NCBI GenBank assembly: GCA_910584365.1
Contig: CAJUAF010000007.1
Location: 83,907-147,906 of the forward strand
Length of the DNA stretch: 64,000 bases
Source of the DNA: an uncultured Muribaculaceae bacterium
GTDB taxonomy: Bacteria; Bacteroidota; Bacteroidia; Bacteroidales; Muribaculaceae
Direction of reading: 5' to 3'
Shown: positions 36,179 to 44,377 of the stretch, piece by piece
Layout: the number at the start of each line of letters is the position of its first letter
How positions within the stretch are numbered: the stretch's first letter is position 1
The notes under the pieces: model-generated
The model's database searches: none
Told to the model about the DNA's origin: nothing
Seen by the model: the letters and a program-made list of their open reading frames with translations, nothing else
Position numbers and translations under genes: made by a program

Positions 36179-38329
36179 ATGAACAAGATTTACTCTTACG
36201 TGCTGTCTTCGCTGCTGTTTGCAGGTTCGACTGCGCTTCCTGCGGCAGGAGCCGCAGTGACTCCGGCCTCTTTCGTGACGGTCGGTATGATGGAGAAAAC
36301 TGCCGGCTACCAGCGGTCGATCCGTCCGGTTCTCACTAAGGTTTCCTCTCTGCCAGAATCTGCCGCTTTCTCTTCCCGCGCCGACGAAGCGGGCGAGCAT
36401 CCCGAATCGATTGTCGGCATGACCTATGTGGCTGTCTATAACGACCAGAGCCACGACCTTAACTGCGCTGTCGCAGTTGTAGCCGATCCCGACGGTGGCA
36501 TCATCCTGCATGGTTTTGCCGAAGGGTATGACGTGAAAGGTACCTACGATCCCGCCACCGGCAAGGTGACCATTCCCACGGGCGTGGTGGTAGGCAGCGA
36601 CGAGGATTACGGCGACATCACCATCCACTCCACTGACGGCCAACACTATAGCGACGAACCCATTGTCGGTACCGTCACCGGCAATACCATCACTTTCGAG
36701 AACGGTCTCTACGGAACCGTAGTGTACCAAGGGGAACAGGGCGGTCTGCTGGTAATGGTCGACATAAAGGCTATCGAAGCAAACGGCAAACTGACCGTGA
36801 CGCAGACCAGCAGCACTACTGGAGCAACCACGGATATCACCGCACCTCTGGTTGTTACCAAGACTACCGATTCTTCTCTGGAGGTAGTGGGTATCAGCAA
36901 TCTGCTCTTCGGCCGTTACTATGAGGTGCCTTTCGCTTTCAGCGAGGCCGCCAATACCTGCACACTGACTTTCGGCGAGCCGGTCGATGCTGCCCGGGCC
37001 AGTACGGGTGACGTGATCTTCTATCTCGGGGGAATCAATGCTGTAGGTTATCTCGACAACCTGGAGATGAGCGTGGTGACATCGGAAACCAACACTCTCA
37101 TGACCGCTTCCGCCGCATTCCTCGGATATCCGAACGGACAGCAGTATTCCGGTTACCAGTTCTCCGGCATCAAGATGGAGGTTGATTTCAATATCTACAC
37201 CGGCGAGACTTCCGGCGGTGACGAGGAGGATACCGACACCCCGACAATCGACGGCATCACCTATCTGCTCGACCGCACCAACAACACTGCCACCGTCACC
37301 GGCTGCCTGCCCACGCTGACCGATATCGCCATCCCGGCCCAGATTACCTCCGCCGGCAATACATACGATGTGGTGGCTATCAAGGAGGCTGCCTTCCAGG
37401 GCAACTCCACGGCAACCTCTCTTACAATCCCCGCTTCCATCAAGACCATCGGCACGGATGCTTTCCGTAATCTGCGTGCCATCAAGACGGTCTACATCGC
37501 CGACCTGGCCGCGTGGTGCGGTGTCGGGATTGCCAACGGCAACGCCAACCCCATCTACAACCTCTTCTCCGCCTCCTCCGAATCCCGCTGGGGCAAGCTC
37601 TACATCAATGGCGAGGCAAATCCCGCCGAACTTGTGATTCCCGAAGGCGTCACCACCATGTCCCGCAGTTTCTACGGCTACAAGCCTCTTACGGCCGTCA
37701 CTCTCCCCTCTACTCTGACCGAACTCGGCGACCAGGCGTTCGCCAACTGCGTGAAACTTACCTCAGCAGTAGTTCCCGAAGGTGTGGAGACTGTCGGCTC
37801 GGCTTTCTGGGGCTGCTCCGCCCTTGAGACTGTCACACTTCCCTCCACTCTCAAGACCCTCAAAGGCAGCACCTTCTATAACTGCAAGGCTCTCGCGTCC
37901 GTAAATCTTCCCGAAGGACTGGAAACTATCGGTGGTATGGCGTTCAGCTCCTGCGGCGCGCTGACTACCCTTTCCCTCCCCTCGACTCTGACTACTATCG
38001 GCATGATGGCTTTCGACAGCTGTTCCGGTCTGACTGAAATCAAAAGTGCCGCAACAGTTCCTCCCGTCGCACAGATGTATGCATTCGACGGCGTGGACAA
38101 GACTATCCCCGTCTATGTTCCGGCCGGAACAATCGATGACTACAAGGCTGCCGCCGAATGGTCCGAGTTCACCGCATATCAGGAACTGTCAGGCGTAGAG
38201 AATATCACAGTTGATGATATCAATGCTCCCGTCGAATACTTCAACCTCAGCGGTATCCGCGTCGACAATCCCGCCAACGGTCTCTATATCCGTCGCCAGG
38301 GTTCCAAGGTAGAAAAAGTAATCCTCTGA
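36179..38329 (+). CDS. BspA-like leucine-rich-repeat surface protein with sorting tail
   Basis: The start at 36179 gives a clean signal peptide (MNKIYSYVLSSLLFAGSTALPAAGA); an upstream in-frame TTG at 36128 does not. The 716-residue product has an N-terminal beta domain repeated in style (about 60-330), a linker rich in Asp/Glu, and then six or more LRR_5 (BspA/TpLRR) repeats of about 23 residues at about 370-640 ('LTAVTLPSTLTELGDQAFANC', 'LETVTLPSTLKTLKGSTFYNC'). The final 35 residues ('EYFNLSGIRVDNPANGLYIRRQGSKVEKVIL') form a short sorting-type tail. Such proteins mediate binding to host matrix or other bacteria. It is monocistronic, with its own promoter and terminator. Confidence 0.92.
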   Translation: MNKIYSYVLSSLLFAGSTALPAAGAAVTPASFVTVGMMEKTAGYQRSIRPVLTKVSSLPESAAFSSRADEAGEHPESIVGMTYVAVYNDQSHDLNCAVAVVADPDGGIILHGFAEGYDVKGTYDPATGKVTIPTGVVVGSDEDYGDITIHSTDGQHYSDEPIVGTVTGNTITFENGLYGTVVYQGEQGGLLVMVDIKAIEANGKLTVTQTSSTTGATTDITAPLVVTKTTDSSLEVVGISNLLFGRYYEVPFAFSEAANTCTLTFGEPVDAARASTGDVIFYLGGINAVGYLDNLEMSVVTSETNTLMTASAAFLGYPNGQQYSGYQFSGIKMEVDFNIYTGETSGGDEEDTDTPTIDGITYLLDRTNNTATVTGCLPTLTDIAIPAQITSAGNTYDVVAIKEAAFQGNSTATSLTIPASIKTIGTDAFRNLRAIKTVYIADLAAWCGVGIANGNANPIYNLFSASSESRWGKLYINGEANPAELVIPEGVTTMSRSFYGYKPLTAVTLPSTLTELGDQAFANCVKLTSAVVPEGVETVGSAFWGCSALETVTLPSTLKTLKGSTFYNCKALASVNLPEGLETIGGMAFSSCGALTTLSLPSTLTTIGMMAFDSCSGLTEIKSAATVPPVAQMYAFDGVDKTIPVYVPAGTIDDYKAAAEWSEFTAYQELSGVENITVDDINAPVEYFNLSGIRVDNPANGLYIRRQGSKVEKVIL

Positions 38330-38389
38330 ACAATCCGATGATGGGTCATGAGGAGGCGTTTCCGCACTCCTTCTGACAATTCCGATAAC

Positions 38390-38427
38390 GGCGATGTGTC
38401 AGAACGCTGGCACATCGCCTTGTTTTT
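38390..38427 (+). terminator. Terminator after the BspA-like gene
   Basis: A 9-bp stem GGCGATGTG/CACATCGCC (38390-38398 with 38411-38419) is followed by TTGTTTTT. Confidence 0.85.
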
Positions 38428-38551
38428 CACCGGTACGGAAAGTATGTTGTTCCGAAGAAAGATGAGAGCATTTCCCCGCCATGAACAATATCCTCCCTTG
38501 CGGCGTTGATATAGGATGTGATTTATTGATATGCAGAAAAGGAATCCAAAT

Positions 38552-38992
38552 ATGAAAAAGTTTCTATTTTCTCTTGTTGCTATCGTCGGTATCGCTCTGT
38601 TCGCGCAGGCAAAAGACACCTACGCCCATGATGCGTCCGTACTGCCCGAAGCAGCCCGGACCGTGATAGCCAAGAACTTCAAGGCCAAAGTAAGTGTCGT
38701 CAAGATAGACAAGGACTTCGGCCGCATCAGCGAGTATGAGGCCATTCTTACGGACGGCACGGAAATCAGCTTCGACCGGGACGGAAACTGGGAGAACGTT
38801 GAGGTCGGAAATAACTCCTCGGTCCCGGCTGCATTTGTTCCAGAAGCCATCCGCAGATATGTGGCCGCCAATCAGAGCGGACAGCGCATTGTCGGAATAG
38901 ACAAAGAGCGCCACGGCTATGATGTCGAACTCTCCAACGGCGTCGAGATGAAATTCGACAAAGCCGGCACCTTCCTCCGCTACGACGACTGA
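38552..38992 (+). CDS. Exported PepSY-like (BLIP-like) small protein
   Basis: The start at 38552 is chosen because it begins the signal peptide (MKKFLFSLVAIVGIALFAQA); an in-frame ATG at 38531 lies seven codons earlier. The mature protein of about 125 residues has two PepSY-like repeats: 'LPEAARTVIAKNFKAKVSVVKIDKDFGRISEYEAILTDGTEISFDRDGNWENV' and 'VPEAIRRYVAANQSGQRIVGIDKERHGYDVELSNGVEMKFDKAGTFLRYD'. This matches the PepSY-like proteins common in Bacteroidales. They are periplasmic, and the family's usual suggested role is inhibition of proteases or other enzymes. The specific partner is unknown. Confidence 0.85.
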   Translation: MKKFLFSLVAIVGIALFAQAKDTYAHDASVLPEAARTVIAKNFKAKVSVVKIDKDFGRISEYEAILTDGTEISFDRDGNWENVEVGNNSSVPAAFVPEAIRRYVAANQSGQRIVGIDKERHGYDVELSNGVEMKFDKAGTFLRYDD

Positions 38993-39097
38993 TCCCCTCC
39001 TCACCCTTACGGAGCGCCATTGCGTCCTTCTCCCCCCGAGAGCGCGCAGCTTTATGGATTGATTCCGGAGAAAATTAGGAAAAAAAAGGTAAAATTG

Positions 39098-39127
39098 CTT
39101 GTAAATCAAAAAGTTTTGCTAACTTTG
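39098..39127 (+). promoter_or_regulatory. rpsA promoter
   Basis: TAACTTTG (39120-39127), with CTTG at 39098-39101, 18 bases upstream. It sits in an A-rich stretch. Confidence 0.75.
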
Positions 39128-39132
39128 CGTCG

Positions 39133-39296
39133 CCTTTCGGCACCTTTGGGAGAGGTGCGCCCTGATTGCGGCCCGCAACCCATAGTCAGTCAGCAAGTTG
39201 TCGGCCTGCCGCGGCTCGTTGTCGCCCCTGCCCCGAAGTATGATTATTAACCCCGGAGACGGAAACTCCGTCCTCCCTATTTATTAACCTAATTAA
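39133..39296 (+). promoter_or_regulatory. Structured rpsA leader
   Basis: The leader of about 165 bases can form GCACCT...AGGTGC (about 39139-39157) and GGAGACGGA...TCCGTC-TCC (about 39256-39277) hairpins, followed by an unstructured A+T-rich stretch before the ATG at 39297. Ribosomal protein S1 binds its own mRNA leader in other bacteria, so autoregulation is a reasonable inference. Confidence 0.5.
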
Positions 39297-41090
39297 ATGA
39301 CTGAAGAAGTTAAAAACTCTCCTATCGCCGATTTCGACTGGGATGCCTACGAACACGGCGATAACAAGAGCGAGAAGTCGCGCGAGGAGCTTACCAAAAC
39401 CTACGATGAATCGCTCAACACCGTCAAAGACAAGGACGTAATCGAAGGTACCATCATCGCCCTGAACAAACGTGAGGCTGTGGTTAACATCGGCTACAAG
39501 TCCGACGGTATCATCCCCATGAACGAATTCCGCTACAATCCCGACATCAAGGTGGGCGACGTTGTGGAAGTGTTCATCGAAAATCAGGAAGACAAGAAGG
39601 GCCAGCTTATCCTGTCGCACCGCAAGGCGCGTGCTTCCCGCTCCTGGGAACGCGTCAACCAGGCCCTCGAAAACGACGAAATCATCAAGGGTTACATCAA
39701 GTGCCGCACCAAAGGCGGCATGATCGTCGATATCTTCGGCATCGAGGCCTTCCTGCCCGGTTCGCAGATCGACGTCAAGCCCATCCGTGACTATGATATC
39801 TTCGTTGGCAAGACCATGGAATTCAAGGTTGTCAAAATCAACCCCGAATTCAAGAACGTTGTCGTTTCCCACAAGGCTCTCATCGAGGCCGAACTCGAGC
39901 AGCAGAAGCGCGAGATTATCGCCAAACTCGAAAAAGGTCAGGTTCTCGAGGGAACCGTCAAGAACATCACCTCCTACGGTGTGTTCATCGATCTGGGCGG
40001 CGTAGATGGTCTTATCCACATCACCGACCTCTCCTGGGGCCGCGTAAACCACCCCGAGGAAGTTGTGCAGCTTGACCAGAAGCTCAACGTCGTTATTCTC
40101 GACTTCGACGACGAGAAGAAGCGCATCGCCCTGGGTCTCAAGCAGCTCATGCCCCATCCCTGGGATGCCCTGGCAGCCGAACTCAAAGTCGGCGACAAGG
40201 TCAAGGGAAAAGTTGTCGTCATGGCCGATTACGGCGCATTCGTGGAGGTTGCTCCCGGCGTCGAGGGCCTGATCCACGTCAGCGAAATGAGCTGGTCGCA
40301 GCACCTGCGTTCCGCTCAGGACTTCCTCAAAGTCGGCGACGAAGTGGAAGCCGTCATCCTTACCCTCGACCGCGAGGAGCGCAAGATGAGCCTCGGCCTC
40401 AAGCAGCTCAAGCAGGATCCCTGGGAGGATATCGAAATCAAATATCCCGTCGGAAGCAAGCATACCGCCAAAGTGCGCAACTTCACCAACTTCGGTGTCT
40501 TCGTTGAAATCGAAGAGGGCGTAGACGGCCTCATCCACATTTCCGACCTCTCCTGGACCAAGAAAGTAAAACATCCTTCGGAATTCACAAAGATCGGCGC
40601 CGACATCGAAGTTGTCGTCCTCGAAATCGACAAGGACAACCGTCGCCTCTCCCTGGGCCACAAGCAGCTTGAGGAGAATCCCTGGGAAGTATTCGAGACA
40701 GTGTTCACTCCCGGTTCCGTACATCAGGGTACCATCATCGAGATGCTCGACAAGGGCGCAGTTGTCCAGCTCCCCTACGGAGTCGAAGGCTTCGCCACTC
40801 CCAAGCACCTCGTCAAGGAAGACGGCTCGCAGGCCCAGGTCGATGAGAAACTCGACTTCAAGGTAATCGAATTCAACAAGGATTCCAAGCGCATCATCCT
40901 CAGCCACAGCCGAATCTTCGAGGATGCCAACAAGCCTGAAAAATCCGAACAGCCCCGCAAGAGCAACAAGCGTGCCGAGCGTCCCCGCAAGGAAGAGGCT
41001 CCCATGCTGACCACTCCTGTTGAGAAGACCACCCTGGGCGATATCGAAGCTCTGGCCGCTCTCAAGGAGAAGCTCTCCGGCAAAGCGTGA
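39297..41090 (+). CDS. rpsA: 30S ribosomal protein S1
   Basis: This 597-residue protein has six S1 RNA-binding (OB-fold) repeats. The middle ones are the most regular ('GTVKNITSYGVFIDLGGVDGLIHITDLSWGRVNHPEEV', 'GKVVVMADYGAFVEVAPGVEGLIHVSEMSW', 'AKVRNFTNFGVFVEIEEGVDGLIHISDLSW'). S1 brings mRNA to the ribosome, which matters in Bacteroidetes, where Shine-Dalgarno pairing is little used. A Lys/Arg-rich linker and an acidic tail finish the protein. It has its own promoter, a structured leader and a terminator, and is transcribed alone. Confidence 0.97.
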   Translation: MTEEVKNSPIADFDWDAYEHGDNKSEKSREELTKTYDESLNTVKDKDVIEGTIIALNKREAVVNIGYKSDGIIPMNEFRYNPDIKVGDVVEVFIENQEDKKGQLILSHRKARASRSWERVNQALENDEIIKGYIKCRTKGGMIVDIFGIEAFLPGSQIDVKPIRDYDIFVGKTMEFKVVKINPEFKNVVVSHKALIEAELEQQKREIIAKLEKGQVLEGTVKNITSYGVFIDLGGVDGLIHITDLSWGRVNHPEEVVQLDQKLNVVILDFDDEKKRIALGLKQLMPHPWDALAAELKVGDKVKGKVVVMADYGAFVEVAPGVEGLIHVSEMSWSQHLRSAQDFLKVGDEVEAVILTLDREERKMSLGLKQLKQDPWEDIEIKYPVGSKHTAKVRNFTNFGVFVEIEEGVDGLIHISDLSWTKKVKHPSEFTKIGADIEVVVLEIDKDNRRLSLGHKQLEENPWEVFETVFTPGSVHQGTIIEMLDKGAVVQLPYGVEGFATPKHLVKEDGSQAQVDEKLDFKVIEFNKDSKRIILSHSRIFEDANKPEKSEQPRKSNKRAERPRKEEAPMLTTPVEKTTLGDIEALAALKEKLSGKA

Positions 41091-41131
41091 TAAATCAGGC
41101 CGGCAATCTGCCGGACAATTGATCATACAGT

Positions 41132-41176
41132 AAAATACAGACATTTCCCCTACAAAGGAATGTCTGTATTTTTTAT
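41132..41176 (+). terminator. rpsA terminator
   Basis: A perfect 14-bp stem AAAATACAGACATT/AATGTCTGTATTTT (41132-41145 with 41159-41172) runs into a T tract. A smaller CCGGCA-ATC-TGCCGG hairpin precedes it at 41100-41114. Confidence 0.9.
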
Positions 41177-41300
41177 ACTTTATAAGGATTGAAAAAACCT
41201 TTTAGCAAGTAACTTAACACTACTTTGTAAGCAAAAATAAAATTCAGGAACAAAGATATGACAATTTGGTTACTTGTTTCCAACCATCCACGAAATTGTT

Positions 41301-41308
41301 TAACTTTG
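41301..41308 (+). promoter_or_regulatory. -7 element of the lone receiver gene
   Basis: TAACTTTG matches TAnnTTTG. No well-spaced -33 element was found. The ATG follows at 41377. Confidence 0.55.
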
Positions 41309-41376
41309 TCACAAAAGAATTCCGGACACTCTTTCCATTCATTTCCTATTTCCGGAAAACGTAGTAACTCTGAGTG

Positions 41377-41793
41377 ATGACAGAATCCATTCGAAATATG
41401 CAATCCCGGGATTTGCGGAGCAAACACGTTCCGCGGCTGCTTGTGGTGGATTCCGATCCCGGAGTCACCTCGATGATGTGCGACAATTTCGCCGTAGACG
41501 GCTATACGGTCGATGTCCTGACCCAGGGGGATGACATCTATAATCTCGACCTGTCGCTTTACGACCTGGTGCTGATAGATCTCAGCATCGACAATTACAA
41601 CGGTCTGGGCCATGTAGAGCAGATAAAACAGATTTATGGCCCGGAGGAGGTCGCCGTCATCGCCTATTCCGTCAGGATGTCTCCCGAATCCATTATCCGG
41701 GCGCTCAACGCCGGGGCCGACGACTACCTTATCAAGCCGTTCTCCATCCGTGAGCTGAAAGCCCGTGTGCGCTCCGTGCTGCGCCGCCACTGA
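41377..41793 (+). CDS. Stand-alone response-regulator receiver domain
   Basis: The ATG at 41377 is preferred to the preceding GTG at 41374. The product has 138 residues and is a single CheY-like receiver: 'RLLVVDSDP' (acidic pocket), phospho-acceptor Asp in 'DLVLIDLS', conserved Ser/Thr position at 'IAYSVRM', and Lys in 'DDYLIKPFS'. The last segment 'IRELKARVRSVLRRH' is the start of the usual linker to an output domain, but none follows. No histidine kinase gene is nearby. It may act by protein contact, or be a cut-down OmpR-type regulator that lost its DNA-binding domain. A hairpin follows the gene. Confidence 0.88.
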   Translation: MTESIRNMQSRDLRSKHVPRLLVVDSDPGVTSMMCDNFAVDGYTVDVLTQGDDIYNLDLSLYDLVLIDLSIDNYNGLGHVEQIKQIYGPEEVAVIAYSVRMSPESIIRALNAGADDYLIKPFSIRELKARVRSVLRRH

Positions 41794-41845
41794 AACCCTT
41801 TCCTTCTCCCCTGAGACTCCGGAATTACAACCGATGAAAATACAA

Positions 41846-41874
41846 GCGCCTCCGCTGACTGTCAGCAGGGGCGC
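41846..41874. terminator. Hairpin between convergent receiver and permease genes
   Basis: Outer arms GCGCCTC and GGGGCGC (one wobble) enclose GCTGAC-T-GTCAGC, then GTTTAT. It lies between the receiver stop (41793) and the permease stop (41917). Confidence 0.6.
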
Positions 41875-41916
41875 GTTTATGTTAGGGAGGACGGGTTACG
41901 GAGGCTACCGGCGGCG

Positions 41917-43092
41917 TCACCGCCGTGTCTGGAGCCGCACGGTCAGGTAGGCCGTGGCGGTATAGAGGATGGTCAGCAGCCACAGCCATGTCCAGGCGTG
42001 GCTCTGCTGCCACAGTTCCCCTCCGTTGGAGTTGATGCGGACGAAGCCTTCAAGGCCCCAGGTAGCCGGGACGAAATCGCCCAGCAGCATGAACAGACCG
42101 TTCATGGCGTAGCGCGGCCATGTAAGCCCCGAGAGGAAGAGGAATGCCACCGAGGTGAAAACTATTATCACAAAGGCCGACTCGCGCTCTGAGGCCATTA
42201 TATTGAGTGTCTGGCCCAGCATGGCCGTAGCCAGCAGCATCGGAAGCACCATCAGGAGGTACTGGAGGAGATTTCCGTGGTGGGGATAATTGAAGAACGC
42301 CGGGACGAAGTCGAGAATATATATCGACAGGGGAAGATAAATCAGCACGTAGCAGAGCGCGCGGCCGAAAATCTGGGCCGACGGCGAACAACTGTCCCAG
42401 GGCAACGGGCCGCGCAGACGGCGCCTTTCCTGCCGGGTGCCTCCCAGAAGCACTATTCCCAGGAGCATACTCTGCTGGAGAATCAGGATGACGATTCCCG
42501 GGATGATAAAGGAGGCGAATCCCTGCTGGGTGTCTCCCATGGCGAATCCTACGCTGGAGATGTTCTCCGATGCTCCGGAGGAGGGCATCCCCAGGTCGCT
42601 CATGGCGCGCTCGCGGATCTGGGCTCCGGTGGCGATCTGGAGTTCTGTGATGGAACTCAGGAAAGTACGGTAGCGCAGCAACAGGGTCATGTCGCAGTAA
42701 AACTGTATCTGGGGCTGCTGGGCGCGCAGGAGTTTCCGGGTGTAGTCCTCGGGAATTTCCAGGACGGCGAAGCATTTCTTCTCGGCCATCCACCGCCGGG
42801 CCTCGGGCAGGTCGGCGGCGTAGCCGCAGATGCTGATGGCCTCCGTGGCGTCGGCGTGGCGCACGAACTCGCGGCTCATGGCCGTGCGCGAGCGGTCCAC
42901 CACCGCCACGGGCATATCGCGGGTGACTTCCGGGTTGTAGATGAGCGAATAGACGATAGGGTAGGCCAGGGGGAGGAAGAGGAAGAACAGCAGCACGCCT
43001 ATGTCCGAGAGGCAGGCGGACATCTCATGCCTGAAAATCCTCGCGGTCTCAAGCGTCCATTCCTTTATGTCGAGAAAAAATCCTTTGAACAT
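41917..43092 (-). CDS. ABC-2-type permease, second of two
   Basis: This is a membrane protein of about 391 residues with one N-terminal helix (about residues 20-45), a large periplasmic domain (about 50-165), and five helices in the C-terminal half, as in YbhR/YhhJ-like ABC-2 permeases of TolC-dependent exporters. The start at 43092 gives 'MFKGFFLDIKEWTLETARIFRHEM'; an in-frame ATG at 43128 would overlap the upstream permease by 11 bases and is possible. It follows a paralogous permease, an HlyD adaptor and TolC, but no ATP-binding protein is encoded here. The exported compound is unknown. Confidence 0.88.
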   Translation of the reverse strand: MFKGFFLDIKEWTLETARIFRHEMSACLSDIGVLLFFLFLPLAYPIVYSLIYNPEVTRDMPVAVVDRSRTAMSREFVRHADATEAISICGYAADLPEARRWMAEKKCFAVLEIPEDYTRKLLRAQQPQIQFYCDMTLLLRYRTFLSSITELQIATGAQIRERAMSDLGMPSSGASENISSVGFAMGDTQQGFASFIIPGIVILILQQSMLLGIVLLGGTRQERRRLRGPLPWDSCSPSAQIFGRALCYVLIYLPLSIYILDFVPAFFNYPHHGNLLQYLLMVLPMLLATAMLGQTLNIMASERESAFVIIVFTSVAFLFLSGLTWPRYAMNGLFMLLGDFVPATWGLEGFVRINSNGGELWQQSHAWTWLWLLTILYTATAYLTVRLQTRR

Positions 43093-43117
43093 CGTTGTAG
43101 CTGTTTGATAGGGGCTG

Positions 43118-44281
43118 TTACGGAACATATACCGGACGCCGCAGGGCGCGCTTCATCAGCGGAGCGGCCAGTACGGCCAGAATAGGGAATATCAGCAGGT
43201 AGATGAAATACCAGCGGGCGAAATACACGGCGTAGCCGTTGAGGGCTATATCACTGTAAATCATAAAATACCATCTTACGGGAAGTATCCACGAGAAAGG
43301 GGCCATCCCCCCGTACATGGCCTGGACCGGGAAAGAGAACGCTGCAAGCGAGAATGCCAGGATGCCGCTCAGAGAACATATGGACAAGGCCAGACGCGGA
43401 TTGGGCAGCACACTGCACACGATCACGGCAAAGCTCTGCGAGGCCACCACAAGCAGGAACATCCCGACGAACATCCAGAGTTCATCGCCGTTCATGGGGA
43501 AATGGAACCAGTGGTAGAGCAGGGAGTTGCAGCCCCAGCCGATTATCGAGAAAATAATTGTCTGCGGCAGCAGTTTTCCTACCAGTGCCGTCCCGATTCT
43601 CCCTCCGGCCTTCTCAAGCCATTGCCGGGAGCTGCCTGTCTTGATTTCCTGGGTGACGGAGAAAGCCGTCATTATGAACACCATCAGTTCTATAAGTCCC
43701 ATGATGAACGACGGGGCCAGGTAGTAGGAATAGTTCATCCAGGGGTTGTTGAGCGGATGGCTGGATATTGTCAGGGGCTGGAGGATTACGTCGGCCATCC
43801 GCCCTGTGGCTCCTTTGTCGACAAGGTTTGTCTGTACCAGTGCCCCCTGGGTGGTGACGGCCATGGTCTTGAAACCCTTGAACATGAGGCTGCCGGGCAC
43901 GTATATGGCCAGGTTGTAGTAGTAGGTCAGCGCCGGGCCTTTGCCGGCTACCGCGTCTTTCTCGAAATTCTCCGGAATCACGAAGAATCCCATAATCTGG
44001 CCGCTCTGCATCAGCGACATGGCCTCATTGTAGGAATTAGGCGTCCGGCTGACGTCAATGAGTTCCATCGCGTCGAGCGAACGGGTGAGCTTGCGCGATA
44101 TCCTGCTCCCGTCGAGGTCTACGACTCCGGCGGGGACCTTCAGGGGGAGTCCCGGAGCGAGCAGCCCCACGAAAAACAGGGCCATCACCACCGGCACTAT
44201 CACCATCCCCACCAGATAGATCGGGCGGGAGGTGAGCCGGCGCAGCTCGCGGACAACTACATTATGGAAACCTGTCGACAT
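43118..44281 (-). CDS. ABC-2-type permease, first of two
   Basis: This 387-residue protein has the same layout as the next gene: an N-terminal helix (about 20-42, 'YLVGMVIVPVVMALFFVGLLA'), a periplasmic domain with 'PAGVVDLDGSRISRKLTRSLDAMELIDVS', and a C-terminal block of five helices. The arrangement fits heterodimeric YbhSR-like exporters. It lies between the HlyD adaptor gene and the second permease, with a strong hairpin before its start. An ATPase must be supplied from elsewhere, or the pair works differently. Confidence 0.88.
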   Translation of the reverse strand: MSTGFHNVVVRELRRLTSRPIYLVGMVIVPVVMALFFVGLLAPGLPLKVPAGVVDLDGSRISRKLTRSLDAMELIDVSRTPNSYNEAMSLMQSGQIMGFFVIPENFEKDAVAGKGPALTYYYNLAIYVPGSLMFKGFKTMAVTTQGALVQTNLVDKGATGRMADVILQPLTISSHPLNNPWMNYSYYLAPSFIMGLIELMVFIMTAFSVTQEIKTGSSRQWLEKAGGRIGTALVGKLLPQTIIFSIIGWGCNSLLYHWFHFPMNGDELWMFVGMFLLVVASQSFAVIVCSVLPNPRLALSICSLSGILAFSLAAFSFPVQAMYGGMAPFSWILPVRWYFMIYSDIALNGYAVYFARWYFIYLLIFPILAVLAAPLMKRALRRPVYVP

Positions 44282-44338
44282 ACGTCCTGGCGGTAAAATA
44301 CTTGTTGGCTGTAAAAATATTCGTTTGAATCAACTTCT

Positions 44339-44364
44339 CCGGTAGGGGAGGCGGCTCCCCCCGG
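44339..44364. other. Intercistronic hairpin between hlyD-like and permease genes
   Basis: GGGGAG-GCGG-CTCCCC inside CCGG/CCGG arms forms a compact GC-rich stem in the 96-base gap. It could protect upstream mRNA or partly terminate, reducing permease levels relative to the adaptor. Confidence 0.5.
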
Positions 44365-44377
44365 CGGGAAGGGGAAG

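Larger units (their letters stand above)
38993..39296. other. 304-base gap holding the rpsA promoter and leader
   Basis: No gene is supported. It contains A+T-rich sequence at 39061-39120, the rpsA promoter (39098-39127), and about 165 bases of structured leader. Confidence 0.7.

Noticed and set aside
37400..38100. DNA repeats in the BspA-like gene as a mobile or phase-variable element
   Set aside because: They encode regular 23-residue leucine-rich repeats and diverge at the DNA level.
39186..41144. A 652-codon open frame on the minus strand across rpsA
   Set aside because: It is antisense to six clear S1 domains, and its composition reflects the codon bias of rpsA. No motif of its own is visible.
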